Translations under genes and position numbers: made by a program
In this document: one piece after another, positions 8,459-16,650 of the stretch
Layout: every line of letters starts with the position of its first letter
How positions within the stretch are numbered: position 1 is the first letter of the stretch
Source of the DNA: Arcobacter sp.
GTDB taxonomy: Bacteria > Acidobacteriota > Terriglobia > Bryobacterales > Bryobacteraceae
Reading direction: 5' to 3'
Length of the DNA: 64,000 nt
Assembly: GCA_020723085.1 (NCBI GenBank)
Contig: DYJN01000008.1
Span: 1 to 64,000, forward strand
The notes under the pieces: generated by a model
Told to the model about the DNA's origin: nothing
Database searches by the model: none
What the model saw: only the letters and a program-made list of their open reading frames with translations

Positions 8459-9085
8459 TCACTTCTCCCGGCGCGCGATGATCTTGTCCACCATTCCGTA
8501 TTGGAGCGCCTGCTCGGCTTCCATGATGTAGTCGCGGTCAACGTCACGCGCGATTCGTTCCACCGGCTGTCCGGTGGCGTCGGCGAGAATCTTGTTGAGG
8601 ATCTCGCGCATTCGCAGGATCTCTTTGGCGTAGATGTCGATGTCCGTGGCCTGGCCTGCAAGGCCGCTCATCGAGGGCTGATGAATCAGGATGCGCGAGT
8701 GGGGCAGGGCGAAGCGCTTGCCCTTGGATCCGCAGGCCAGCAGCACCGCGGCCATCGACGCCGCCTGGCCCACGCAGTAAGTGACAATGTCGGGCTCCAC
8801 CAGGTTCATCGTGTCGAGAACCGCCAGACCGGCTGTGATGGAGCCGCCCGGAGAATTGATGTAGAGCTGGATGTCCTTCTCGGGGTCTTCGGCGGCCAGG
8901 AACAGCATCTGGGCGATGACGAGGTTGGCCACCTGGTCGTCAATCGGCGTGCCCAGAAAGATGATGTTTTCGCGCAGCAGCCGCGAGTAGATGTCGTAGG
9001 CGCGCTCCCCGCGCGAGGTCTGCTCCACCACCATCGGCACCAGCATGTCCACAGGCGCCGGCGCAATTCTGCTTCCGTTCGGCAT
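8459..9085 (-). CDS. clpP: ATP-dependent Clp protease proteolytic subunit ClpP
   Basis: A 208-residue serine peptidase (family S14) that forms the double-heptamer degradation chamber for ClpX/ClpA-unfolded proteins in the cytoplasm. The catalytic triad is visible: Ser110 in 'GQAASMAAV', His135 in 'RILIHQPS', Asp185 in 'RDVDRDYIM'. '[15 protein letters not shown]' is the conserved oxyanion and strand region. A GGAGG lies about 5 nt upstream of the start. No clpX or tig gene is adjacent in this window; instead an Rrf2-type regulator lies immediately upstream (57 nt) on the same strand. Highly conserved, full length. Confidence 0.95.
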   Translation of the reverse strand: MPNGSRIAPAPVDMLVPMVVEQTSRGERAYDIYSRLLRENIIFLGTPIDDQVANLVIAQMLFLAAEDPEKDIQLYINSPGGSITAGLAVLDTMNLVEPDIVTYCVGQAASMAAVLLACGSKGKRFALPHSRILIHQPSMSGLAGQATDIDIYAKEILRMREILNKILADATGQPVERIARDVDRDYIMEAEQALQYGMVDKIIARREK

Positions 9086-9142
9086 TCCGCCTCCTTCGCT
9101 TGTGAAGCCGCCCCGCCGGGCGGCGACCGCCTCGGGCCGGGA

Positions 9143-9619
9143 TCAGCTCTTTTCGCTCTGCGCGGAGCGCTTCGCGGCCTTCTTCTGCATCCGCTCCAGG
9201 TTCTTCCGCTTCTGCTCGAACCCCTTGGCCAGATCCAGAATCGTCGTGCGCTCCAGATACTCCATGATACGATTCCGCAGAGCCTTCCAGTTGTCGTGCA
9301 TCCCGCAAGGGGCGTCGTCGTTGCAGACAGCCATGCCGGCGGGGCAGCGCTCGAAGTCGGCTAGTCCGTCCACGGCGTCCACGATGCTGAGCAGGTTCAG
9401 TTCGCCCGCCGGAATCCGCAGGCTGAACCCGCCCGTCGGACCCTTGCTGGAACGCAGGAAACCCTTGCGCGCCAGTTGCTGCAGGATCTTCGCCAGAAAG
9501 TGCGCCGGGATGTCCGCCTTCTCGGCGATCTGCTTGACCATCGCATACTTGCCCTCGGGCACCGAAGCGAGCTGGACGAACGCCCGAATCGCGTATTCCG
9601 CCGAACGAGAATAGATCAT
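9143..9619 (-). CDS. Rrf2-family transcriptional regulator with three-cysteine motif
   Basis: A 158-residue winged-helix regulator of the Rrf2/IscR/NsrR family. N-terminal 'YSRSAEYAIRAFVQLA' and the recognition helix 'IPAHFLAKILQQLARKG' followed by the wing 'GPTGGFSL' are diagnostic. Cys92, Cys99 and Cys105 ('CPAGMAVCNDDAPC') are placed to ligate a [2Fe-2S] or [4Fe-4S] cluster, so it probably senses iron-sulfur status, NO or redox state. The Lys/Arg-rich tail is unusually long. It lies upstream of clpP on the same strand and may be co-transcribed with it. AGAGGT precedes the start. The promoter region (9620-9713) carries a direct repeat that could be its own operator. Confidence 0.85.
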   Translation of the reverse strand: MIYSRSAEYAIRAFVQLASVPEGKYAMVKQIAEKADIPAHFLAKILQQLARKGFLRSSKGPTGGFSLRIPAGELNLLSIVDAVDGLADFERCPAGMAVCNDDAPCGMHDNWKALRNRIMEYLERTTILDLAKGFEQKRKNLERMQKKAAKRSAQSEKS

Positions 9620-9642
9620 GAATACCTCTAGAGCGCTGGATG

Positions 9643-9667
9643 TTAATACGCGTTTGTCCTTTAATAC
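9643..9667 (-). promoter_or_regulatory. TTAATAC direct repeats in the Rrf2 promoter region
   Basis: TTAATAC occurs at 9643-9649 and 9661-9667 (GTATTAA on the minus strand), 18 bp apart, in a conspicuously AT-rich stretch upstream of the Rrf2 gene. The spacing puts both copies on nearly the same helix face. A candidate operator or promoter, possibly for autoregulation. Confidence 0.35.
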
Positions 9668-9713
9668 TATATACGAGGATGCAAGAGCCGCGACAGAAGA
9701 TTCACACTTTGTT

Positions 9714-10493
9714 TCAGAGACTCAGCCCCAGGAAGCCCTGCACGGCTGGCGCCATGCCGGGCGCATAGAGGGCCAGGCTGCCGCCATAGATTGTGCGGCG
9801 CCCCTCGAAATCGTGCCAGAGGCAGCCGGCCTCTTCGCCGATGATGGCCAGCGCAGCCACGTCCCACGGCTTCAGCCGCGGTTCCAGATATGCCTCTGCC
9901 TTGCCTGAAGCCACCAGCATGGCATCCGTCGCGCCGCCCATCGAACGGACAGCCCAGAACGGTTCGAGGAATTCCAGGAGCCGCCCGCCCCACGGCTCGT
10001 GGCGCGCCCGGTTCAGTTGGCCGAAGCAGAGGACAGCCCGGCTGGTCTGCTGGATTGCCGAGCACTGCAACTGCGTCTCCGTGCGCCCTTCCAGGCGCCA
10101 GGCGCCCTGGCCCTTCGAAGCGTAGAAGACGCGGCCCTGCATGGGGAAAGCAGCCACTCCCAGCACGGCCTCGCCTTCCTCTTCCAGAGCCAGCAGATGG
10201 CACCACAGGAAGCCGCCGCGGACATAGTCGCGCGTGCCGTCGATGGGATCGATGATCCACCGCCGTCCGCCTGCGCCTGCGCGGCTGGATCCCTCCTCGC
10301 CGAAAACTCCATCGGCGGGAAACGTCTCGGCGAGGCGGGACGCAATCAGACGCTCGCATTCCCGGTCCGCGGCCGTCACCGGCGAGCCGTCCGTCTTGGT
10401 CTCGGCAGCAGCGGAACCGAAATGTTTCAGCGCCACGGAGGCGGCGGCCCGGGTCAGTTCCAGAGCCGTTTCCAGTTCGCGCTCCCAGGCCAT
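9714..10493 (-). CDS. Inositol monophosphatase-family phosphatase
   Basis: A 259-residue Mg2+- or Li+-sensitive type sugar/alcohol phosphatase. The metal-binding signatures are present: 'GEEGS' (residues 65-69), 'IDPIDGTRDYVRG' (Asp82 and Asp85 with the GT pair), and the late 'LKPWDVAALAII'. Substrate could be inositol phosphate, histidinol phosphate (HisN-type), or PAP; the sequence does not decide. The short 'DPIDGTRDYVRGG' loop rather than 'DPLDGTTNF' favours the histidinol-phosphatase or CysQ-like side. It is transcribed towards the Rrf2/clpP pair, 94 nt away, and is divergent from the acyl-CoA synthetase. Confidence 0.8.
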   Translation of the reverse strand: MAWERELETALELTRAAASVALKHFGSAAAETKTDGSPVTAADRECERLIASRLAETFPADGVFGEEGSSRAGAGGRRWIIDPIDGTRDYVRGGFLWCHLLALEEEGEAVLGVAAFPMQGRVFYASKGQGAWRLEGRTETQLQCSAIQQTSRAVLCFGQLNRARHEPWGGRLLEFLEPFWAVRSMGGATDAMLVASGKAEAYLEPRLKPWDVAALAIIGEEAGCLWHDFEGRRTIYGGSLALYAPGMAPAVQGFLGLSL

Positions 10494-10499
10494 CCCCCC

Positions 10500-10505
10500 A
10501 TCTTA
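10500..10505 (-). promoter_or_regulatory. -10-like TAAGAT before the inositol-phosphatase gene
   Basis: On the minus strand TAAGAT lies 6 nt before the start codon at 10493, separated by a G-run. No -35 is evident. Confidence 0.3.
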
Positions 10506-10583
10506 CAGCCTCGCGATTCTGTAACCTGAAAAGAGCCGCGCCGGGCTGGCGCGCCGATCCCAAGCTGAGAGGATGATGACTGC

Positions 10584-12398
10584 ATGGCGAGGACAGCGCC
10601 TGCCGTCCCCAAAGAGAGAAGGACCGTCTACCGGATGCTGCGCGCCGCAGCGGAGACATGGAACGGCAAGCCCGCGCTGCACCAGCCTTCCGGCAAGGGC
10701 GCCTACCGGACCTGGAGCTGGACAGAGTATCTCCATACGGCGGAAAGGGCCGCGGCTGCGCTGCGCGCCGCCGGCATCCGCAAGGGCGACGTGGTGGGGC
10801 TGGCGTCGGAGACCAGAGCCGAGTTCTACCTGGCCGATCTCGGCATCATGACCGCCGGTGCCGTCGCCGCAGCCGTCTATACATCTCTGCCGCCGGGCGA
10901 GCAGGTGCGCGCACTGAAAGCCTGTCAGCCGCGGGCCGTGTTTGTGGAGAATCCCAGGGCGCTCCGCGCGCTGGAACAGGCCGGTCTCGCCGAACTGGGG
11001 GTTCCCAGGATCCTGCTGGCCGGTGAGGAAGAATCGGCTGTCACCTTTCAGGAATTCCTGGCCGCCGGCGAGCGGGCGCTGGCTGCCGACCCGGACCTGA
11101 TCGAACGCATCCAGGACGAGATCTCGCCCGCCGATCCAGCCATTCTGTATCTGACCTCGGGCGCGACCGGCGAACCCAAGATGGGCCTGGTGAGCCACAA
11201 CGCCATTCTGGCCAACTGCGAATGCGGGCCTCCGGCGCTTCCGTTGGGGGAGAACGACTCGGCCCTCGTCTTTCTGCCCTCCGCCCACATCACGCAGAGG
11301 CTGGTGCTGGAGCTGCTGATGATCCGCATGGGAGTGCCGGTCTGGTTCAGCGAAGGGCTGTCGAAAATGCCTGCCGAATTACGTTCCGTCAGGCCGGCAT
11401 TTTTCGTCGCTCCTCCACGCGTATGGGAGCGGATTTACTCGAGTATTACAACGGAGATCCGCAAGAAACCGGCTCCGGTCCGGAAGCTGTTCTACATGGG
11501 CCTCGGCGTGGGCTCTGAGGCGGCGCGGGCCCGCGCGCAGGGGCGGCAGCCCTCGCCCTGGGTGAAGGCCTCGCTCCGGTTTTTCGACAGGGCCGTGTTC
11601 TCCAGGATCCGCGGGCGGCTCGGGGGGCGCATCCGCGTGGCGGCCAGCGGAGCGGCGCCGCTGGGCCGCGATCTGGCCGAGTTCTTTTCCGCCATCGGCC
11701 TGCCGCTCATCGAAGGCTACGGGCTGACCGAAGGCGGCGTGGTGATCCTGAACCCGCTGTCCAATCCCCGTCCGGGTTCGATCGGCAAGCCGCTCAAGGG
11801 CGTCGAGGTGCGGCTGTCGGAGGACGGCGAACTCCTGTTGCGCGGCGAAATGCTTTTCTCCGGCTACTACAACGACCCCGCCGCCACTGCCGCCGTGCTC
11901 CGCGATGGCTGGCTTCACACAGGGGACATGGCGGAGATCGACGCCGACGGCTATGTGTGGATCACCGGGCGCAAGAAGGAACTGATCGTCTCTTCCAACG
12001 GGAAGAAGATCTTTCCAGCCCGGATCGAGGGGCTGTTCAAGCTGGAGCCGCTCGTCAATCAGGTGATGCTGCTCGGAGACCGCATGCCGCACGTGGCGGC
12101 CGTTTTCACCATCAACCCCGATGCCGCCGTCTCGCTCGGCCTCGTGCCCGCCGGCACGCCGCTGGCGGAGGCCGCCCGGGCCCCGGCAGTCCAGGAGGAG
12201 ATGCGGCGCATCGTCGCCAGGATCAACCGCCAGCTCGCCCAGTTCGAACAGATCCGCAGGTTCAGGATCCTGGACCGGGAATTTTCCATCGAGAGCGGGG
12301 AAATGACGCCGACAATGAAATTGCGCCGCGGAAAAGTGATCTCGAATTTACGGGAAGTGGTGAACGAATTATACCCGGGCCGCGAAGAGATGGAATGA
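10584..12398 (+). CDS. Long-chain acyl-CoA synthetase (AMP-binding)
   Basis: A 604-residue ANL-superfamily ligase that activates a fatty acid via acyl-AMP to acyl-CoA. The P-loop at about residues 189-200 reads 'YLTSGATGEPKMGLVSH', an altered form of the usual (T)SGTTGxPKG with Met in place of Gly after PK. 'GYGLTEGGV' (A5 motif), 'LHTGDMAEIDADGYVWITGRKKELI' in pieces (A7/A8) and the C-terminal 'NGKKIFPARIE' are all present. The length and 'SEFFYLADLG'-like N-terminus fit the FAA1/FadD15 long-chain group. Its stop overlaps the start of the next gene (ATGA), so the two are translationally coupled. Chain-length preference cannot be read. Confidence 0.85.
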   Translation: MARTAPAVPKERRTVYRMLRAAAETWNGKPALHQPSGKGAYRTWSWTEYLHTAERAAAALRAAGIRKGDVVGLASETRAEFYLADLGIMTAGAVAAAVYTSLPPGEQVRALKACQPRAVFVENPRALRALEQAGLAELGVPRILLAGEEESAVTFQEFLAAGERALAADPDLIERIQDEISPADPAILYLTSGATGEPKMGLVSHNAILANCECGPPALPLGENDSALVFLPSAHITQRLVLELLMIRMGVPVWFSEGLSKMPAELRSVRPAFFVAPPRVWERIYSSITTEIRKKPAPVRKLFYMGLGVGSEAARARAQGRQPSPWVKASLRFFDRAVFSRIRGRLGGRIRVAASGAAPLGRDLAEFFSAIGLPLIEGYGLTEGGVVILNPLSNPRPGSIGKPLKGVEVRLSEDGELLLRGEMLFSGYYNDPAATAAVLRDGWLHTGDMAEIDADGYVWITGRKKELIVSSNGKKIFPARIEGLFKLEPLVNQVMLLGDRMPHVAAVFTINPDAAVSLGLVPAGTPLAEAARAPAVQEEMRRIVARINRQLAQFEQIRRFRILDREFSIESGEMTPTMKLRRGKVISNLREVVNELYPGREEME

Positions 12399-13204
12399 GT
12401 CTTTTCGTTCTTGCCCTCCTGTTGCAGTCCGGCTTCGTTTTTTCCGAAGTCCGTCCCTGGCGGTGGAGCGAGGGGCGCGGCGAGTACATTCCCGCGCTGG
12501 CCGCCGTGCTCGACAACCAAAACGGCCAGGACTTTGCCACGGCCCGCTTTCTGGTCCGCGTGCATTGCGATGGCGGAGGCGCGCGCGAGTACACGGTCCT
12601 GCTCCGGGATGTTCTGATGGGCCGGCAGCAGGTGGAGTTCACCGCGTATGGCGCCATTGGAACCGTTTCTTATTGCCCGGGAACGGCTGAAGCCGTGCCG
12701 CTCGAGCTGGCGCCTTACACCGGGCAGGAGCGGCCGGCGTTCGTTATCTTCGGCTTCAGCCGGCGGGACCCGGGCCAGGCGGTTTCCACAGATATGGAGG
12801 GCATTCTGGACTACCGCCGGCATTCGGATACGCATCAGACGATCGAGTTCCGCTCCTGGCGCCGTTACGGCGCCCGGTTCACGCTTCCGGGCGTTCCGGA
12901 CACCGCCTTCTACATGGTCCGCGTTCCCCCTGGGCGGGTCGGGCTGGCCGGCTTCGCCGTAGAGGCGTCGCCCGGGCCGCGCAACGCGCTGTCCCGGTTC
13001 CTGCGCTTCTATGACGTACCGCCGGGAGAGGCGCGCTTCCTGGGTCTCTTCCATCTCGAAGTGCACGGCCCCGGGCGGGCATCGGTTGTCCTGACGCCGG
13101 CCGCAGAGCTCCTGCCCGAACCCGCGGCCCGGATTCCCCGGCCTCTGGCGGCGGCCCGCGCCATTTCTCCTGCCGCAAGCTCCACGGTGGTAACTGAGCC
13201 CTGA
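12395..13204 (+). CDS. Exported protein of unknown function coupled to acyl-CoA synthetase
   Basis: A 269-residue protein starting at the ATG that overlaps the synthetase stop (ATGA). A short hydrophobic start ('SLFVLALLLQSGFVF') acts as signal peptide. The body is beta-rich with two cysteines in the first half, 'FLVRVHCDGGG' and 'TVSYCPGTAE', that could form a disulfide in the periplasm. The last 30 residues are Pro/Ala-rich and probably disordered. I do not recognise the family. The tight coupling suggests expression together with the acyl-CoA synthetase, but a functional link is unproven. Confidence 0.6.
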   Translation: MSLFVLALLLQSGFVFSEVRPWRWSEGRGEYIPALAAVLDNQNGQDFATARFLVRVHCDGGGAREYTVLLRDVLMGRQQVEFTAYGAIGTVSYCPGTAEAVPLELAPYTGQERPAFVIFGFSRRDPGQAVSTDMEGILDYRRHSDTHQTIEFRSWRRYGARFTLPGVPDTAFYMVRVPPGRVGLAGFAVEASPGPRNALSRFLRFYDVPPGEARFLGLFHLEVHGPGRASVVLTPAAELLPEPAARIPRPLAAARAISPAASSTVVTEP

Positions 13205-13207
13205 CAC

Positions 13208-13223
13208 GGCGCCGGCCGGCGCC
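13208..13223. terminator. 16-bp perfect GC palindrome before purE
   Basis: GGCGCCGGCCGGCGCC is a perfect palindrome 3 bp after the preceding stop and 17 bp before the purE start. It could stop upstream transcription or bind a protein; no T-run follows. Confidence 0.35.
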
Positions 13224-13227
13224 CCGC

Positions 13228-13233
13228 TATCCT
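13228..13233 (+). promoter_or_regulatory. -10-like TATCCT before purE
   Basis: TATCCT ends 7 nt before the purE start codon. No ribosome binding site is present, which fits a leaderless or near-leaderless transcript. Confidence 0.33.
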
Positions 13234-13240
13234 AAGATGC

Positions 13241-13753
13241 ATGAGCGCATCGCAGCCCCTGGTGGGCGTGGTCATGGGCAGCAGTTCCGACTGGGAAACC
13301 ATGCAGCACGCCTGCGCCATTCTGGAGCAGTTCGGAGTCCCTTACGAGACGCGTGTCGCGTCGGCCCACCGCACGCCGGAGTTGACGGCTGAATATGCCC
13401 GCAACGCGAGTTCGCGCGGTCTGAAGGCGATCATCGCCGGCGCCGGGGGCGCCGCGCATCTGCCGGGGATCATCGCCGCCTACACGACGCTGCCCGTGCT
13501 CGGCGTGCCGGTGAAAGGCTCCTCGCTGGAAGGGCTGGATTCGCTGCTCTCCATCGTTCAGATGCCCGCTGGCGTGCCTGTCTCGACTTTCGCCATCGGG
13601 CGGGCGGGCGCGGTGAACGCCGCCCTGGCCGCAGTGGCCATCCTGGCTCTCTCCGATCCCGTTCTTGCCGCGAAGCTGGAGGACTACCGCGCCGAAATGC
13701 GCGCCAAGGTGGACTCTTCCACGCTGCCGGACATCGTTCCGCCGAAGTCATGA
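13241..13753 (+). CDS. purE: N5-carboxyaminoimidazole ribonucleotide mutase PurE
   Basis: A 170-residue class I PurE that converts N5-CAIR to CAIR in purine synthesis. Diagnostic segments: '[12 protein letters not shown]' near the N-terminus, 'SAHRTPE' (41-47, His43 and Arg44 bind substrate) and '[11 protein letters not shown]' (67-76) with the His73 acid/base. Length and the purK partner immediately after, overlapping by ATGA, show the bacterial two-step PurK/PurE route rather than direct carboxylation. The octameric enzyme is cytoplasmic. There is no PurR or purine-riboswitch signal upstream that I can see. Confidence 0.95.
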   Translation: MSASQPLVGVVMGSSSDWETMQHACAILEQFGVPYETRVASAHRTPELTAEYARNASSRGLKAIIAGAGGAAHLPGIIAAYTTLPVLGVPVKGSSLEGLDSLLSIVQMPAGVPVSTFAIGRAGAVNAALAAVAILALSDPVLAAKLEDYRAEMRAKVDSSTLPDIVPPKS

Positions 13754-14901
13754 AACGGAACCTGGCTCCGGGTTCGGTCATCGGCGTGCCCGGCAGCGGC
13801 CAGCTCGGGAGGATGTTCGCCATCGCCGCGCGCCGGATGGGTTACCGCGTGCATACGCTCTCGCCGGACGAAGACACTCCCACGAGGCAGGTGTCCGATG
13901 TCGAGATCCGCGCCTCGTACGAAGACCTCGACGCAGTGCGCGAGTTCGCCAGCCGCGCCGGCGCCGTCACGTTCGAGTTCGAGAACGTCCCCGCGGCTTC
14001 CATTGAAGCCTGCGCCGCGCTTGGCCCTGTCCACCCGCGCGCCGAGGTTCTGCACGTCACGCAGCGCCGGCTGCGGGAAAAAACATTTCTTGCAAAGAAC
14101 GGTTTCCCCTGCGCGCCGTTCCGGCGCGTGCGATCGTCCGCCGAGTTGGAGCCGGCACCTGCTGGAATCGGCCTGCCCGCCGTCCTGAAGACCGCCGGCT
14201 TCGGCCACGACGGCAAAGGGCAGCGGCTGGTGCGGACCCCGCAGGACCTGAAGCCGGCATGGGAATCCATCGGCGCCGGGGAGGCGGTCCTGGAGAGGTT
14301 CGTCGATTTCGAGCGCGAGCTCTCGGTTGTGGCGGCGCGCGATCAGGAAGGGCGCTTCGAGCCTTTCCCCGTCTGTCTCAACACCCACTCGCAGCACATT
14401 CTGGATCTGACCGCCGCTCCGGCTCCCATCGACCCCCGCATCGCCGCCCGCGCCATCGAGATCTCGCGTGGCATTCCGGAAGCTGTGGACGGGGCAGGCG
14501 TGCTGTGCGTGGAGTTCTTCCTGGCGCGGGATGGAAAGCTGCTGGTCAACGAGATTGCGCCGCGCCCGCACAGCTCGGGCTATTACACCTTCGATGCCTG
14601 CGTCACGTCGCAGTTCGAGCAGCAGTTGCGCGCCGTTTGCGGCCTTCCTCTGGGCTCGCCGGAGCAGATGCGCCCGGCGGCGATGGCGAACCTGCTCGGT
14701 GATCTGTGGTCCGGCGGCGAACCGCTCTGGCGGCAAGCCGCGGCATTCCCGGACGTCAAGCTGCACCTCTACGGCAAGCTCGAGGCGCGCCCGGGGCGGA
14801 AGATGGGCCATCTCACGGCGCTGGCGCATAGAGTGGATGAAGCGAAGGACCGTGCGCTGGCCGCCCGTGCGTCGCTCGCACGGGGCGAGCGGGAGTCGTG
14901 A
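13750..14901 (+). CDS. purK: N5-carboxyaminoimidazole ribonucleotide synthase PurK
   Basis: A 383-residue ATP-grasp enzyme that makes N5-CAIR from AIR, bicarbonate and ATP. N-terminal '[23 protein letters not shown]' (given in part) is the PurK PreATP-grasp loop. '[15 protein letters not shown]' is the ATP lid region, '[18 protein letters not shown]' and '[15 protein letters not shown]' are the ATP-grasp metal and substrate motifs, with the Glu and Asn of '[12 protein letters not shown]' conserved. Starts inside the purE stop codon. The C-terminal third carries the usual PurK beta-domain ('LHLYGK'). Confidence 0.93.
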   Translation: MKRNLAPGSVIGVPGSGQLGRMFAIAARRMGYRVHTLSPDEDTPTRQVSDVEIRASYEDLDAVREFASRAGAVTFEFENVPAASIEACAALGPVHPRAEVLHVTQRRLREKTFLAKNGFPCAPFRRVRSSAELEPAPAGIGLPAVLKTAGFGHDGKGQRLVRTPQDLKPAWESIGAGEAVLERFVDFERELSVVAARDQEGRFEPFPVCLNTHSQHILDLTAAPAPIDPRIAARAIEISRGIPEAVDGAGVLCVEFFLARDGKLLVNEIAPRPHSSGYYTFDACVTSQFEQQLRAVCGLPLGSPEQMRPAAMANLLGDLWSGGEPLWRQAAAFPDVKLHLYGKLEARPGRKMGHLTALAHRVDEAKDRALAARASLARGERES

Positions 14902-14904
14902 ACC

Positions 14905-16107
14905 ATGCCGGCCTTGCGCATCACCGTCATCGGCGGAGGAGCGGTCGGTCTGGCTTCGGCGTTCCGGATTCTCGAACGCCTGCCCGGCGCCCGGCTCACG
15001 CTGCTCGAGAAAGAGCTGCACGTGGCCGCGCATCAGACGGGCAACAACTCGGGCGTCATGCACTGCGGGCTGGCCTACCGGCCGGGCACCGCCAAGGCGC
15101 GCCTGGCGGTGCGCGGCTTCCGCCAGCTCATCGCGTTTTGCCAGGAACACGGCATTCCGCACGACGTTTGCGGAAAGCTCGTGGTCGCTTCGCGTCCAGA
15201 CCAGCTCCCCCGGCTTCAGGATCTGCTCGAACGCGGCACGGCCAACGGGCTGCGCGGCCTCGAAATCCTGCCGCCGGAGCGCATTCGGGAATACGAGCCG
15301 CACGCCGCCGGCCTTGCTGCGCTCCGCGTGCCTGAAGAGGGCATCGTCGATTATCCCGCCGTCTGCGAAACGCTGGCCCGCCTCATCGAGGCCGGCGGCG
15401 GCCGCGTGGTGCTTTCCGCCGCCGTGCGCCGCCTTTATCTGAGAGGCGCGGAATGGATCGCTGAAACAGATCAGGGCGAGTTCGTTTCAGATTATCTTGT
15501 CGCTTGCGCCGGACTTCAGGCCGACCGCGTTGCCCGCATGGCCGGCGAGTCCACCGAGATCCGCATCGTCCCGTTCCGCGGCGATTATTACCGCCTGAAG
15601 CCGGCGCGCGAGTTCCTGGTCCGCAACCTCATCTATCCGGTCGCCGACCCGCAGTTCCCGTTTCTGGGCGTCCACTTTACGCGCATGATCCGCGGCGGCA
15701 TCGAAGCGGGGCCCAATGCCGTGCTCTCGCTCGCCCGCGAAGGCTATTCGCGCACGGCTTTCCACCCGCGCGACGCCTTCGATGCGCTCGCCTTCCCCGG
15801 CCTCTGGCGCTTCCTGGCGCGCCATGTCTCCATGTGCTGGAGTGAGCTGCGCCGCTCCTTCTCGCGCGATCTCTTCTGCCGCTCGCTTCAGACGCTGGTG
15901 CCCGAAGTGCAGACCGGAGATCTCGAGCCGGCCGGGGCTGGCATCCGTGCCCAAGCCATGACGCCCGATGGCAGGCTGGTGGAGGACTTCGCGTTCCTCA
16001 CGCGGCGCCGCGCCGTGCATGTGCTCAACGCCCCTTCGCCGGCTGCCACCGCCTGCCTGGCCATCGGCGAAGAGGTGGCCGCCCAGTTGTTGGAGCAGTG
16101 CCAATAG
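14905..16107 (+). CDS. lhgO: L-2-hydroxyglutarate oxidase LhgO
   Basis: A 400-residue FAD-dependent oxidoreductase of the DAO family. 'VIGGGAVGLASA' (residues 8-19) binds FAD; 'HQTGNNSGVMHCGLAYRPGTAKA' in short pieces is the LhgO/YgaF signature; 'VPFRGDYYRLK' and 'GGIEAGPNAVLSL' follow in the expected order. It oxidises L-2-hydroxyglutarate to 2-oxoglutarate and passes electrons to the membrane quinone pool. Starts 3 nt after purK, probably in the same transcript, although no metabolic link is obvious. Confidence 0.88.
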   Translation: MPALRITVIGGGAVGLASAFRILERLPGARLTLLEKELHVAAHQTGNNSGVMHCGLAYRPGTAKARLAVRGFRQLIAFCQEHGIPHDVCGKLVVASRPDQLPRLQDLLERGTANGLRGLEILPPERIREYEPHAAGLAALRVPEEGIVDYPAVCETLARLIEAGGGRVVLSAAVRRLYLRGAEWIAETDQGEFVSDYLVACAGLQADRVARMAGESTEIRIVPFRGDYYRLKPAREFLVRNLIYPVADPQFPFLGVHFTRMIRGGIEAGPNAVLSLAREGYSRTAFHPRDAFDALAFPGLWRFLARHVSMCWSELRRSFSRDLFCRSLQTLVPEVQTGDLEPAGAGIRAQAMTPDGRLVEDFAFLTRRRAVHVLNAPSPAATACLAIGEEVAAQLLEQCQ

Positions 16108-16167
16108 TACTACTCCGGTGTCACGCCGGGCCCCAAGAGTGCGTCCTTTATAACGGAAATTGCCCTT

Positions 16168-16611
16168 ATGAGCCCGTTGATCCGTGCCTGTCCGAGCTGC
16201 GGCAAAGGCAACCGCGTGCCGCCGTCCCGGCTGGCCGACCATGGGCGTTGCGGCGCCTGCCGGGCGCCCCTGCCTCCGCTTGCGGAACCTCTGGAAGTGA
16301 CGCCTGCGGAGTTTGACGCCGTCATCTCTTCGGCGCCTGTGCCGGTTCTGGCGGACTTCTGGGCGCCATGGTGCGGTCCCTGCCGCATGGCAGCGCCGGA
16401 GTTAGTGGCGTTAGCCCGGGAGATGGCTGGGCGGGCGCTGGTGCTTGAAGTGAACATCGATGAGCACCCCGGACTGGCGGCTCGCTACGGCGTGCAGTCG
16501 ATTCCGAACTTCCTCGTCTTCTCCGGCGGGCGTTTGATCCTGCAGCGCCCCGGCTTGGCACCGCGCAGCGAGATGCGCCGCTGGCTGGAACACGGCTTCG
16601 CAGCCGCCTGA
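16168..16611 (+). CDS. trxC: Thioredoxin 2 (TrxC) with N-terminal zinc ribbon
   Basis: A 147-residue thioredoxin. The N-terminal CPSC (8-11) and CGAC (28-31) pairs form the zinc-binding extension that defines Trx2/TrxC. The redox-active site is 'WCGPC' (68-72), followed by 'VNIDEHPGLAARYGVQSIPNFLVF' in pieces, containing the cis-proline. It reduces protein disulfides in the cytoplasm and is typically linked to oxidative stress. A 60-bp gap separates it from lhgO. A hairpin just after the stop could end the transcript. Confidence 0.92.
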   Translation: MSPLIRACPSCGKGNRVPPSRLADHGRCGACRAPLPPLAEPLEVTPAEFDAVISSAPVPVLADFWAPWCGPCRMAAPELVALAREMAGRALVLEVNIDEHPGLAARYGVQSIPNFLVFSGGRLILQRPGLAPRSEMRRWLEHGFAAA

Positions 16612-16636
16612 CTGAGCCGGCGCGCCTGCGGCTCAG
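16612..16636 (+). terminator. Hairpin immediately after trxC
   Basis: CTGAGCCG (16612-16619) pairs perfectly with CGGCTCAG (16629-16636) around a 9-nt loop, starting one base after the trxC stop. No U-tract follows, but position and an 8-bp stem suggest a terminator. Confidence 0.45.
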
Positions 16637-16637
16637 G

Positions 16638-16643
16638 TAGGCT
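16638..16643 (+). promoter_or_regulatory. -10-like TAGGCT before the YncE/phosphoesterase gene
   Basis: TAGGCT ends 7 nt before the ATG at 16651, directly after the trxC hairpin. No ribosome binding site is present. Confidence 0.28.
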
Positions 16644-16650
16644 GGACTGC

